38,986 nt of DNA from NCBI GenBank assembly GCA_001791745.1, contig MGFG01000016.1:1-38986 (forward strand). Reading direction: 5' to 3'. This document shows positions 16,786-25,384 of this stretch, in pieces; within the stretch, counting starts at the first letter, position 1, and every line of letters begins with the position of its first letter. The DNA comes from Candidatus Uhrbacteria bacterium RIFOXYC2_FULL_47_19 (GTDB lineage Bacteria > Patescibacteriota > Patescibacteriia > SG8-24). The position numbers and the translations under genes were made by a program. The notes beneath the pieces are model-generated. The model was not told where the DNA came from and ran no database searches. It worked only from the letters and a program-made list of their open reading frames with translations.

Positions 16786-16810
16786 CACTGGAGAGAAGGA
16801 GAGGAAGGTC

Positions 16811-17269
16811 ATGACCAAGTCATCTGTCCACGTCAACAGCCGAGACTCAGAAGGTATCCGTACGATTGATATCTTTGAGGCCGCCTATGACAGGGCCGAG
16901 CTTGATGAGTTTCGCGCACAACAACTCAACAAAAACGGCGATGAACTACAAAAAAGTGTCGCAGAACTCATCGTCAAACTGTCCAGAAACTATCAGTTCA
17001 CCGACAAGGAAGTCCATTCCGACTGCGCTTACCCGCCGAAGTATGAAGGACCGAAACCGATTACTGACCAGATCAGGGCCATTGCCAAAATCTTCGGTCT
17101 CAATCCGAGCCAGGCCCTAGAGTTCGCTCAACGCTTACCCGAACTCCCTGAAGGCGCCGAAGGATGGTTCGCTGTTCCGTCGGTCGACACGCTAACCAAG
17201 AAGTTTTTTTTCGAAAGTGACCAACTGGGAGGAAAAGTGCTGCCGAGCGATCCTGCTTGTCAACGCTAA
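16811..17269 (+). CDS. Unknown protein, N-terminal part of a frameshifted gene
   Basis: A 152-residue frame with a strong purine-rich ribosome site (GAGGAAGG) just before the ATG. It includes ITDQIRAIAKIFGLNPSQAL and FAQRLPELPEGAEGWFAVPS, which look like a conserved soluble domain. The frame reads through eight Ts at 17204-17211 and stops soon after in a stretch (ESDQLGGKVLPSDPACQR) that looks non-native. Deleting one T joins it to the next frame as KKFFSKVTNWEEKCC and gives one 306-residue protein from 16811 to 17732. I judge the two frames to be one gene. I do not recognise a named family or function. Confidence 0.7.
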   Translation: MTKSSVHVNSRDSEGIRTIDIFEAAYDRAELDEFRAQQLNKNGDELQKSVAELIVKLSRNYQFTDKEVHSDCAYPPKYEGPKPITDQIRAIAKIFGLNPSQALEFAQRLPELPEGAEGWFAVPSVDTLTKKFFFESDQLGGKVLPSDPACQR

Positions 17270-17732
17270 AATTGAGAACTTCAGGCGACTTACCTTCTGG
17301 CAAAAGGCACTAGTCACATCGACACATTTTCGGATCCATGTCCGCACAACACGCTCACTCAAAATCATCACCGAAACGCAACCTGGTGACATCCTGATCG
17401 TCGCTGCCCAGCTCGGCCTGCGCCATCGTGGTAGGTCACCTCGTCGAGTCCGCGAAATGTACACGGTCAACGAATTCGGCCTCGGGAGTCTCGAAGCTGG
17501 ATCTATTATATTAACTCATCCCGAACGGCTTGGTGGTTTTCTGGAACTGTCCATGGACTGTCCGGGTGACGAGTTCGCTCCAAATGTCGATGACGGTCAT
17601 GATGCTAAAATTTTCTCCGGAACACCAAATTACGGCTTCGACATTGGTGGAATCAAATACCGTATCTATGATTTTAGCGCCATCAGCGGTCGCTCCGGCT
17701 CGGCCACCGGCTTCCTGCCTACCGGAGTCTAA
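17217..17732 (+). CDS. Unknown protein, C-terminal part of a frameshifted gene
   Basis: A 171-residue frame opening at a GTG (17217) that overlaps the preceding frame by 53 nt; there is no ribosome site before it, so it probably has no start of its own. It reads as a continuous folded protein, with FWQKALVTSTHFRIHVRTT, QPGDILIVAAQLGLRHRGRS and NEFGLGSLEAGSIILTHPER. It ends with a Gly/Ser-rich tail (GRSGSATGFLPTGV) just before a strong terminator. Its frame is +1 relative to the first part, as expected from one extra base in the T8 run. Possible causes are a sequencing error, a true disruption, or slippage that restores the frame. Confidence 0.65.
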   Translation: MTNWEEKCCRAILLVNAKIENFRRLTFWQKALVTSTHFRIHVRTTRSLKIITETQPGDILIVAAQLGLRHRGRSPRRVREMYTVNEFGLGSLEAGSIILTHPERLGGFLELSMDCPGDEFAPNVDDGHDAKIFSGTPNYGFDIGGIKYRIYDFSAISGRSGSATGFLPTGV

Positions 17733-17774
17733 GCAGAACTTAAAACGGAAGAACAGCAGACATCCAAAAACTTC

Positions 17775-17807
17775 AGGGCTGCCCCTTATAGACAGCCCTC
17801 TTTTTTT
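17775..17807 (+). terminator. Rho-independent terminator of the frameshifted gene
   Basis: The stem AGGGCTG/CAGCCCT (17775-17781 and 17793-17799) is followed by C and T7. A well-formed terminator behind both frames supports a single transcription unit of about 0.95 kb. Confidence 0.88.
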
Positions 17808-17845
17808 GAGAAACCTTCGACCGTTCCTAAGCCGGCTGATCAGTG

Positions 17846-18820
17846 TCAATCAGCGAACTCCAGAATGAAAATCGATCCCCTGCTGCCAGCGTTGATGACG
17901 CCGATCCCAACCCGACCGTATTCCATAGAAAGAATTTCTTGTCTCCAACCGCCGCTCCGGGACAGCCCTCGAAAGGCCAGACCGACCTCTGGAGCATGGG
18001 CCAATCTCTCTGTCAGCCGGATGAACGAGACACCGGTCCGCTCGGCCCGGTCCGACGGTGCTTGACCTTCTGGCGTCAGCGAAGATAGGTAGCCGCGACC
18101 AAACAGGTCTTCGCCATGCATTCGTGCTGCGGTCACGAGCGACCGATCTATGACGAGTGGCGGTAGTCCGCTCGCTTGCTGTAGATCATTAATCAGTCCA
18201 AATAATTCTTCTTCAGCGACCGTATCAGGAAAAGTTTCCTCGGTTGATGACCACAATGCAACAGTTGCAATCTCACCATCACTTACGGTTGTGAAAGATA
18301 ACGTCTGATAATTTCCCGACCGGTCAGTCAGTCGGTTACCCAATGCCTCAACTGACTGAGCCAGCCTGACTAAAACCGAACCGAACTCCGAATGAAAGAT
18401 TCTCTGTTTCACAACCGAAGGAAACTGAAAAGAGACGATCAGCGATAACACAAAGGCACTCAAGATCAATCCTTCGACTGCAGCCAGGAGTAATCCAAAA
18501 GGACGATTCCAAGCCGACTTCAACCAACTAGTCGGCAGTCTGGCGCAAAGATGTCCTATGGCCAGCGGCGTCAAAATCTCCACTGCCGTCCAGACTGCTA
18601 AAAACGACAATGGTTTGGCTAATGGCAACGATAAACCGAATCCAATCGACAATGCTCTTCCAACCGGACCATAAGACACGACTGCGGCCAACAATCCAAA
18701 AATCAAACCAGACATTTCAAATAGCACAGTCACTGCACCCTTACGATAACCATGTACGACAAAAAAGATCAGCAGTATTACTAACAACAGATCCACTAAA
18801 TTCATCACTGTACTTAGCAT
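17846..18820 (-). CDS. CvpA-family membrane protein fused to a CAP/SCP-like domain
   Basis: A 324-residue fusion. Residues about 1-135 carry four hydrophobic helices in the CvpA (colicin V production) pattern, with LVDLLLVILLIFFVVHGYRKG at the start. Residues about 200-324 resemble a CAP/SCP domain: ELFGLINDLQQASGLPPLVI, AARMHGEDLF with His235, and GRVGIGVINAG near the end. The second His of the usual CAP tetrad appears replaced (SGGWRQEIL where SxxHRxxIL is typical), so enzymatic activity is doubtful. The domain would face outward. The frame opens at a TTG at 18850, but a -10 box lies inside that extension, so the ATG at 18820 is taken as start; 18805 is another option. Confidence 0.82.
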   Translation of the reverse strand: MLSTVMNLVDLLLVILLIFFVVHGYRKGAVTVLFEMSGLIFGLLAAVVSYGPVGRALSIGFGLSLPLAKPLSFLAVWTAVEILTPLAIGHLCARLPTSWLKSAWNRPFGLLLAAVEGLILSAFVLSLIVSFQFPSVVKQRIFHSEFGSVLVRLAQSVEALGNRLTDRSGNYQTLSFTTVSDGEIATVALWSSTEETFPDTVAEEELFGLINDLQQASGLPPLVIDRSLVTAARMHGEDLFGRGYLSSLTPEGQAPSDRAERTGVSFIRLTERLAHAPEVGLAFRGLSRSGGWRQEILSMEYGRVGIGVINAGSRGSIFILEFAD

Positions 18821-18826
18821 GAAGAC

Positions 18827-18835
18827 ATTATAACA
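18827..18835 (-). promoter_or_regulatory. Extended -10 promoter of the CvpA-CAP gene
   Basis: TGTTATAAT on the minus strand ends 6 nt before the ATG at 18820, so the predicted first transcribed base is the start codon itself. There is no room for a Shine-Dalgarno site. Confidence 0.65.
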
Positions 18836-18900
18836 GAAGAACCCATCCAAAGAGATGATCGGGGTCCATTACCGAACCAAAATCAAACTGTATTTTTTAC

Positions 18901-18930
18901 AAAACAAAAACTCCCAGCTTTCGTCTGGGA
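18901..18930 (-). terminator. Terminator of metK
   Basis: On the minus strand the stem TCCCAG/CTGGGA (18925-18930 and 18912-18917) has a 7-nt loop (ACGAAAG) and is followed by GTTTTTGTTTT. It lies about 35 nt after the metK stop. Confidence 0.85.
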
Positions 18931-18964
18931 TGTGGTTTAGTGTCAATTACAAAAGTACCCTGAC

Positions 18965-20002
18965 CTAATTCAAGCTAATGTGTTCCCAAGGAAACTCGTC
19001 ACGACCGAAATGACCGTAAGCCGCAGTCGGACGGAAAATCGGCCGCCGCAAACCTAGCCGCTCAATGATAGCCATAGGACGAAAATCAAAATGTTGTTTT
19101 AGATATTCTGACAAATCACGACCATCACCAGACTTGGCCTCCAACATTACTGGTTGTTCGCAACCAATAGCATAAGCCACTGTCACCAAACAATTCTTGG
19201 CCACACCGTTAGCAACTATATTCTTAGCAGCAAATCGCGCCATGTAAGCGCCGGACCGATCGACTTTAGTTGAGTCCTTACCAGAAAAGGCTCCACCACC
19301 ATGAGGAATGATACCGCCATAAGTGTCGACCATAAGTTTTCTTCCTGTCAGTCCGGTATCAGCCGCGAATCCACCAGAAACAAACGAGCCAGTCGGATTA
19401 ATCAATAGATTGCGCTCTTTAATCGTACCCACGGTTGGTATAATTAAATGCTCGTTCAACAGCGAACGAATCTGTTCTTGATCCATGCCCTCCGCATGCT
19501 GTGTTGAAACCACCACCGTATGTACATCAGTACCATCAACAGTCACCTGCGACTTACCGTCCGGTCGCAACCACTTAAAGCCAGAATGATGACGTCGCAA
19601 ATTGCTCAGCCCCCAAGATAACCGATGTGCCAAAACTACCGCTCGAGGCAGAAACTCCGGAGTCTCGACGGTGGCATACCCATACATAATGCCTTGATCA
19701 CCTGCACCACCAATATCTACACCACGTGCGATATCTGGTGATTGTTCCTCAATGTTAGTAAAGACCTCAATATCATCTTCGTAGCCAATCTCCTTATAAA
19801 CCGCTTGAGCAACCTGAGCTGGATCGACCTCGGCCGTCGAGCTAACCTCACCACCAATCATTACCGCTCCGTGAGAACCAAAAACCTCCACCGCCACACG
19901 GCTTCTGGGATCCTTAGCTAGGTAGGCATCGAGAATAGCGTCCGCGATCTGATCGCAGATTTTATCCGGATGGCCTTCGGTTACCGATTCGACAGTTTTC
20001 AT
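18965..20002 (-). CDS. metK: S-adenosylmethionine synthetase
   Basis: Makes S-adenosylmethionine from methionine and ATP in the cytosol. Starting at the ATG at 20002 the protein has 345 residues and begins MKTVESVTEGHPDKICDQIA, the canonical N-terminus. Other motifs are GGAGDQGIMYGYA (ATP), GGGAFSGKDSTKVDRSGAY (phosphate loop) and VAYAIGCEQP. It is shorter than the usual 380-400 residues, with loops trimmed and all catalytic motifs kept. The frame continues upstream to a TTG at 20077, but those 25 residues match nothing in the family and are rejected. A leader of roughly 90 nt separates the likely promoter from the ATG. It forms a single-gene unit. Confidence 0.95.
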   Translation of the reverse strand: MKTVESVTEGHPDKICDQIADAILDAYLAKDPRSRVAVEVFGSHGAVMIGGEVSSTAEVDPAQVAQAVYKEIGYEDDIEVFTNIEEQSPDIARGVDIGGAGDQGIMYGYATVETPEFLPRAVVLAHRLSWGLSNLRRHHSGFKWLRPDGKSQVTVDGTDVHTVVVSTQHAEGMDQEQIRSLLNEHLIIPTVGTIKERNLLINPTGSFVSGGFAADTGLTGRKLMVDTYGGIIPHGGGAFSGKDSTKVDRSGAYMARFAAKNIVANGVAKNCLVTVAYAIGCEQPVMLEAKSGDGRDLSEYLKQHFDFRPMAIIERLGLRRPIFRPTAAYGHFGRDEFPWEHISLN

Positions 20003-20099
20003 AACAAGAGGATGTACTTGTCGTGACTGCTGTTTCCAGACGATTTGACGAACTAAAATGGCCAAAACTACCGACAAACAGCTGCCCTCAGGTGCCTAC

Positions 20100-20129
20100 C
20101 TTATACGATAAGTCGCTATCGTGCAAGAA
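20100..20129 (-). promoter_or_regulatory. Candidate promoter of metK
   Basis: TATAAG at 20100-20105 on the minus strand, with TTCTTG (20124-20129, 18-nt spacer) or TTGCAC (20121-20126, 15-nt spacer) as the -35 box. This places the start of transcription about 90 nt before the metK ATG. I could not match the leader to a known SAM riboswitch class by eye. Confidence 0.4.
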
Positions 20130-20215
20130 CAGTTTTAAAGAATGTTGTCATCACAATCAAAACGTAATTAAAGAAAAACAAACATAAAATCTGCTATCCG
20201 AATGACAAGCGAACA

Positions 20216-20241
20216 AAAAAGGTGCCCAATAGACAGGCAAC
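20216..20241 (-). terminator. Weak terminator of the helicase gene
   Basis: On the minus strand GTTGCC pairs with GGCACC (one mismatch) around a loop of about 9 nt and is followed by TTTTTTG. It lies about 30 nt after the helicase stop codon. The rest of the 20003-20272 gap holds the metK promoter and leader and no other feature that I can see. Confidence 0.45.
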
Positions 20242-20272
20242 TTAATCAGAAAACAATAAAATGCATCGACAT

Positions 20273-22414
20273 TTAGACGTCGCGCAAGAACGATCCTTTC
20301 TTCCAATTAGCCAAACGTCGACGCACAGCTCGAATCTCCCCGGACTCGTCGAGTTCGATTGTCTCGTCATCATAATCCGGGTCAGCGAACAAATGGACCG
20401 AACCGGAAACTCCGTTCGATTCCTCATCAGGCAAATCCAAGTATGACTTATCAACCTCAGTAATAAACATTGATGGATACTCGATACCACCATCAAAACC
20501 AGCTCGTCGCGGATAGCACAAAAACAAACGCTGTTTAGCCCTAGTCACTGCAACATAAAAGAGCCGACGCTCTTCTTCCAAACCACCTGGTTCAGCAAAA
20601 GCCCGTTGATTAGGAAAACCAGAACCAGTCAAATGCAATACAAAAACCGTATCCCACTCAAGACCTTTGGACTGATGAATGGTTGATAAAACAATCCGAC
20701 GTACATTCTTTCTATTGCGAGCTGTCGAAGTTGCACCCTTAGTATACAAAGCATCGTTCAATGCAACCTCGGCTAAAAAGTCGACTGTTGAATCATACCC
20801 ATCAGCAAATGAAGCCAGCTGGCCAAGATCCTCCAATCGTTCTCGGGCATTGGGGTACTCGGCATTCAAATAACTAACGTACGATGAATCGAGTAATGAA
20901 CGTATCATATCGGCCGGCCGACCATCGGCCGACACCAACCCGTCAAGTACTTCTTTTAGATCGCGCCAACCAATAGCAGCCCGCTTACCAGCAACCGATT
21001 CAATAGTTGGTGTAAGCAAGGCCTGAGCCAACGAACCAGAGGCTAGCACTGCAGCAAAAATACGATCAGAAGTAACCTCACCAATCCCCTGCTGGAAAGA
21101 TAATACTCGTCGCCAAGCCGACTCATCAGTAAAATTGTGAGCTAAACGTAGAAACGCTAACACATCCTTAACATGTGCTCGTTCGAAGAAGCGTAGACCA
21201 CCACGATACTCATACTCCAACCCACGCTTCATTAATTCAAACTCCAGAGCCTGAGAATGATGAGTAGCACGAAATAAAACAGCTATCTCGTGCGGATCTA
21301 TTGATACATCCTTCGTGAGTTCCTCAATCTTACCAGCAATAAAATTCGCCTCAGCTGCTGCAGATGGCATAGATATCACACGTGGCAACGATGACCCAGG
21401 CCTAACCGCTTTCAACTGCTTAGGAAACTGATCGACATTTCGCGAAATAACATCATTGGCCAAATCAAGAATCTCAGGTGTAGATCGATAATTTGTTTCG
21501 AGTCTAAACTGTTTAGCTCCAGGAAAATGGCTTGGAAAATCCAAAATATTCCTAACATTAGCGGCACGGAAAGAATAAATACTCTGAGCATCATCACCAA
21601 CCGCTAGTACATTGCCATGCACGCTGGCGATCAATCGTACAATACTATCCTGAAGTGCGTTCGTATCCTGGTACTCATCTACTAAGATGTAACGAAAACG
21701 AAAAGCTACAGATCGACGAATGTCGGCCTCGTCTGATAGTAAGAAATAAAGATGCAGAAGTAGATCATCAAAATCCATGGCGTTAGAATTTCGTTTCTTG
21801 TGATCGTAAGTTTCGAGGATACCAACAATATCTTTCTCAAGATGTATGAAATCCGGATATCGACGTTCTAAGACCGAACTAATTGAAACCATGGCGTTCT
21901 TAGCATAACTAGCGATGGATTGCACAACAGCTGGCGATGGAAAACGATTCTCCTTGCTATCCAAAACCGACTCTCGAATGCAAGTTTTTATCATGGCTTT
22001 AGCATCGTCCTGATCAAGAATGGTAAAACTTGGACTAAAACCCAAACGATTGGCGTGTAACCGCAACAATCGGTTAGCAATAGAATGAAAAGTACCGCCC
22101 CATAGTCCAGCAACTTCTCCCCGACCAGACAACAACTCACTAATGCGTCCCATCATCTCATCAGCGGCTTTGTTGGTGAAGGTTAAAAGCAATATCTCAT
22201 CCGACCGCACTCCACTACCGATTAGATAAGCAACTCGGTAGACCACAGTCCTGGTCTTACCAGAACCAGCACCAGCCAAAACTAAACAAGGACCATCACC
22301 CTCGGATACCGCTCGATACTGCTCATCATTCAGTACAGCTCGAAAATCTAGTCCGGTCTGATTCTGACCGACCGAGACTGAAGATTTTGTCTTAATATTG
22401 ATACATTCGTTCAT
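20273..22414 (-). CDS. UvrD/PcrA/Rep-like superfamily 1 DNA helicase
   Basis: A 713-residue ATP-dependent 3'-5' DNA helicase for repair and replication restart. Motifs in order: Q motif LNDEQYRAV, Walker A AGAGSGKT (47-54), Ia LLLTFTNKAADEM, Walker B ILVDEYQDTN, III GDDAQSIYSFRAAN, IV RLETNYRS, V STIHQSKGLEWDTVFV and VI FYVAVTRAKQRL. The UvrD C-terminal domain is complete. The open frame begins at a TTG (22432), but the ATG at 22414 is preferred because a good promoter leaves a leader of about 28 nt. The acidic tail (YDDETIELDESGEI) then RRLANWKKGSF may be a partner-binding tail. UvrD, PcrA and Rep cannot be told apart here. Confidence 0.93.
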   Translation of the reverse strand: MNECINIKTKSSVSVGQNQTGLDFRAVLNDEQYRAVSEGDGPCLVLAGAGSGKTRTVVYRVAYLIGSGVRSDEILLLTFTNKAADEMMGRISELLSGRGEVAGLWGGTFHSIANRLLRLHANRLGFSPSFTILDQDDAKAMIKTCIRESVLDSKENRFPSPAVVQSIASYAKNAMVSISSVLERRYPDFIHLEKDIVGILETYDHKKRNSNAMDFDDLLLHLYFLLSDEADIRRSVAFRFRYILVDEYQDTNALQDSIVRLIASVHGNVLAVGDDAQSIYSFRAANVRNILDFPSHFPGAKQFRLETNYRSTPEILDLANDVISRNVDQFPKQLKAVRPGSSLPRVISMPSAAAEANFIAGKIEELTKDVSIDPHEIAVLFRATHHSQALEFELMKRGLEYEYRGGLRFFERAHVKDVLAFLRLAHNFTDESAWRRVLSFQQGIGEVTSDRIFAAVLASGSLAQALLTPTIESVAGKRAAIGWRDLKEVLDGLVSADGRPADMIRSLLDSSYVSYLNAEYPNARERLEDLGQLASFADGYDSTVDFLAEVALNDALYTKGATSTARNRKNVRRIVLSTIHQSKGLEWDTVFVLHLTGSGFPNQRAFAEPGGLEEERRLFYVAVTRAKQRLFLCYPRRAGFDGGIEYPSMFITEVDKSYLDLPDEESNGVSGSVHLFADPDYDDETIELDESGEIRAVRRRLANWKKGSFLRDV

Positions 22415-22447
22415 TTGCACTGTATCTACCAATGATTAACGACTTGT

Positions 22448-22477
22448 ACTATACCTTCGTCATGCCACGACCGGCAA
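22448..22477 (-). promoter_or_regulatory. Promoter of the helicase gene
   Basis: TTGCCG (22472-22477), an 18-nt spacer, then TATAGT (22448-22453) on the minus strand, between the upstream terminator and the helicase start. Confidence 0.5.
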
Positions 22478-22505
22478 CCTCTACTTGCCTTGGCAATATA
22501 CTAAC

Positions 22506-22542
22506 TAAAAAGGATAACCACTGGACAATGGTCATCCTTTTA
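22506..22542 (-). terminator. Terminator of the envelope operon
   Basis: On the minus strand AAAAGGAT..ACCA pairs with TGGT..ATCCTTTT, a long hairpin around GTTGTCCAG-like loop sequence, followed by a T-run. It starts about 13 nt after the DUF2207 stop codon. Confidence 0.75.
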
Positions 22543-22554
22543 ATTTCCTTTGTT

Positions 22555-24303
22555 TTACCAAGAACCCCCTCCACCACCACCGAAACCACCACCTGACGAA
22601 CCACCAAAACCACTCCCGCTTGAGCTACGTTGAGGTGTCGAGCTAACAGCCCGAGACAAACCAGATTGCAGATTACTAATCGACCGACTAAAAATAACAG
22701 CATTAAAGCCGGCGGACATGGATTGACCTTCATACCATCCAGGAGGTGACAGGGTGATATTCTTGAATGCCTCCGACCACTTATCGACCACCCCAAACAC
22801 CATGGCATAAGGCAACCAACGTTCAAAGACATTCTCGCTCTCTTGCCACTTGAGGCGATATTTCTCGGCTGTGCTGAGATACTCACGGAAACCGCGAGCA
22901 TGATCATAAACACGAACACCTTCAGCGGTCTTGCGTGGCATATATGCTCCAAAAATCATGACCAGCACACCAACCAAAGCAACTCCAACCGCTACCAAAG
23001 TTCCGTTCAGCCAATCTTCGGAAAGCCAACCATTACTCATTACAAAACCAATGAGTATCGCCAATAAAATCAAACTACCGCCAATACCACGATACTTAAG
23101 ACGCGTCTTCTCTGGGCTATCAGTAAAATATCGTCCGGCCACAGCTTGAGTGTATAACCTCTGTCTGATGAGAGGTAAATTGCCATCAAACGCATACCGA
23201 TCAGTCAAATGCTTGAGCGTGACCTTCTCGCTAGATCCAAACATAACGTTCAAAATCTTGACCTCGTGTTGCTTCAATGTCTCATCCTTAACAAATCCTG
23301 GCTTGAGTAATGTAAATTCAAAATTCTTCTGCGATAAAAAAGCCTTCGGTAGTTCGGTTATTTTCAAGTAGCCACGTACCGCCAAATCGACAATAGTTAC
23401 GATAATTTCTTCGGTTCCAATATGTTCACTAAAAACTGTACTAACCTCAGCTGGAGTCAGATGATCTGGTGGATCGTATTGTACGACTAGTGTCCCAGCG
23501 CCTTCGGGGTCTCGTCCATACTTCCACCAACGGTTCAGGAGAAAAATACAAGCAAGAAGTGGTAAAAGTATGACGACCAAAAAACCAACAATATTCGGTC
23601 TAATATAATCGGCCCAAAGCTCGGGGTGTTGCGGTGCAATAAACGCTACTGCCCCTTTCGGTCCCCAACCCACCACCAAAGTTAGTGGATCATTGGATGA
23701 AAAATTCACATCCAACCCAGCTGAGTTAATTTCACAATTTTGATCAGTCGAACCGACTATACCAGTGTAACAATCGGTCACTAAACTAGTTTCATTAACT
23801 GCGCTCGGTAGATGAACTATGGCACTTACCCGACTCAACGGAACGTCCCAATCATTACCAGTCACATTCCAATAAATTTCATCGTGATTATCAAAATAAC
23901 GAATAGCGCCGATAGCTCGATAAGTAATCACATAACGTTGAACACCGGTCACTGTCTGATTAGGATCCCCTATCCTGACACGTATCATAGATCTTGACCT
24001 CTCTAGCTCGTAGGGCCAATCCTCAACTGACACAACTTCGATTGGCACTATCACCTGCTCCCCATTGTCGAGCTCATAACGCACCGGCAAATCACGAAAG
24101 ATACCGTGCCGTTGAGTCGAGAAACTATAATCAATGGTTTCGACCACGGTGAGTATGCCGTCCGAGCCAACAGTCAACTCAGCATGAAAGGCTTTTACCT
24201 CCTCATACCCATCCTGTGCAAACGATGCATGTGCAGGTAGCAGTAATACCAAGCCGAGCAGTAAGTAGACTAACCACCACTGCTGTTTTTTAAATCTTCC
24301 CAT
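22555..24303 (-). CDS. DUF2207 membrane protein
   Basis: A 582-residue protein with a signal peptide (cleavage probably after ASFAQ, near residue 30), an extracytoplasmic DUF2207 domain (about 35-235, with VVETIDYSFSTQRHGIFRD), one transmembrane helix (about 240-262), a cytoplasmic segment (about 280-400) and two more helices (about 410-455). The C-terminus is a Gly/Ser-rich tail ending GGGGGSW, typical of this family. The function of DUF2207 is not established. It is the last gene of the PAP2-manC-mltG operon, 29 bp after mltG, which suggests an envelope role. No Shine-Dalgarno site precedes the ATG. Confidence 0.9.
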   Translation of the reverse strand: MGRFKKQQWWLVYLLLGLVLLLPAHASFAQDGYEEVKAFHAELTVGSDGILTVVETIDYSFSTQRHGIFRDLPVRYELDNGEQVIVPIEVVSVEDWPYELERSRSMIRVRIGDPNQTVTGVQRYVITYRAIGAIRYFDNHDEIYWNVTGNDWDVPLSRVSAIVHLPSAVNETSLVTDCYTGIVGSTDQNCEINSAGLDVNFSSNDPLTLVVGWGPKGAVAFIAPQHPELWADYIRPNIVGFLVVILLPLLACIFLLNRWWKYGRDPEGAGTLVVQYDPPDHLTPAEVSTVFSEHIGTEEIIVTIVDLAVRGYLKITELPKAFLSQKNFEFTLLKPGFVKDETLKQHEVKILNVMFGSSEKVTLKHLTDRYAFDGNLPLIRQRLYTQAVAGRYFTDSPEKTRLKYRGIGGSLILLAILIGFVMSNGWLSEDWLNGTLVAVGVALVGVLVMIFGAYMPRKTAEGVRVYDHARGFREYLSTAEKYRLKWQESENVFERWLPYAMVFGVVDKWSEAFKNITLSPPGWYEGQSMSAGFNAVIFSRSISNLQSGLSRAVSSTPQRSSSGSGFGGSSGGGFGGGGGGSW

Positions 24304-24332
24304 ATAAAAAATGGATAAACGTGGCTATTAGG

Positions 24333-25382
24333 TCAACGCTTCAGATAACGGGACTTGTTGGAATTATGTTCCTGTAGTGTGCGAGCGTAATGCACATCAC
24401 CTTCGGTGTCGGTCAAAAAATACCAAAAAGTGTTTGATTCCGGATTAAACGCTGCCTGAATAGCTTCAACCCCTGGATTACCGATAGGTCCGACTGGTAA
24501 TCCACGATAAAGATAAGTATTAAACGGTGAGTCAAAACGTGTATCTTCATAACTAACTGACGGGCTATCACCGTTAGTCGCATAATTGACTGTAGAATCA
24601 GCTTGTAAGGGCATACCTACATCCAATCGACGCCAAAAAATATCAGAGACTAAACCCATATCCTCGACTCCGCGCACCTCTCGTTCCAAGATACTAGCCA
24701 TGGTTACTATTTCGAATAATGTTCGATCCGAGGAAGTGATCGCTGTTTTCGATTCTAACCAAACCTTCTGTCCAAAATTGTCGAGTAATCGATGAATTAC
24801 ATCAGACGCACTAGCATCCCGATAAAGACGATAGGTGTCAGGGAAAAGAAAACCTTCTAATCCAAGCTGATCTGGCACATTCATCAAGAAGTCATACTCA
24901 TTTTTTAAACGCTCCATAACTGAAGGATCTACACTACCCACAATGGCCGGCTGCCCAGTTAATACAAACAGATCATCGGCCGCCTTATCTAATCCCAAAC
25001 CAACCAACGAACTTTGTAAATCACGCAAAGTCTCTCCTTCACGAAGTAGTAAAGTTACCTCTAATCCGGCCTCATCTGGTTCGGCTAGACGTCTGATAAT
25101 TCCACTGTATGACCTCACTCCGGTTAGATCGTGCTGTCCGGGTTGAATCCTGGTGGATAATCCACTCCACAACAAAGACCAATGAAAAACTGTTCGATTG
25201 CGCACATACCCGGCCTCAACCAAACGGCCGATTACGCTATCGACACTTTCACCCTCACTAACAACAAACAATCCATTGTTGTCCGACAATGAACCGGGTA
25301 TGAAAAAATAAGCGCCTGCTAACACCAGCATGGTTAGAACCACCCACACCAAAATCATCATCTTTGAACTTTTTTTCATCAT
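24333..25382 (-). CDS. mltG: Endolytic murein transglycosylase MltG (YceG)
   Basis: A 349-residue membrane-anchored enzyme that cuts nascent peptidoglycan strands and sets their length. It has an N-terminal helix (about 8-28), a LysM-like segment (about 38-100) and the YceG catalytic domain. Key motifs are LEGFLFPDTY (175-184), MASILEREV with the catalytic Glu233, LQADSTVNYA, and the C-terminal GLPVGPIGNPGVEAIQAA. Its presence implies that the cell makes peptidoglycan. It begins with two ATG codons, 2 bp after the stop of the mannose-1-phosphate guanylyltransferase gene, so both are in one operon. Confidence 0.95.
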   Translation of the reverse strand: MMKKSSKMMILVWVVLTMLVLAGAYFFIPGSLSDNNGLFVVSEGESVDSVIGRLVEAGYVRNRTVFHWSLLWSGLSTRIQPGQHDLTGVRSYSGIIRRLAEPDEAGLEVTLLLREGETLRDLQSSLVGLGLDKAADDLFVLTGQPAIVGSVDPSVMERLKNEYDFLMNVPDQLGLEGFLFPDTYRLYRDASASDVIHRLLDNFGQKVWLESKTAITSSDRTLFEIVTMASILEREVRGVEDMGLVSDIFWRRLDVGMPLQADSTVNYATNGDSPSVSYEDTRFDSPFNTYLYRGLPVGPIGNPGVEAIQAAFNPESNTFWYFLTDTEGDVHYARTLQEHNSNKSRYLKR

Positions 25383-25384
25383 CT

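Noticed and set aside
20003-20077. N-terminal extension of metK from a TTG
   Set aside because: The 25 extra residues do not resemble MetK; the canonical start MKTVESVTEGHPDK follows at 20002.
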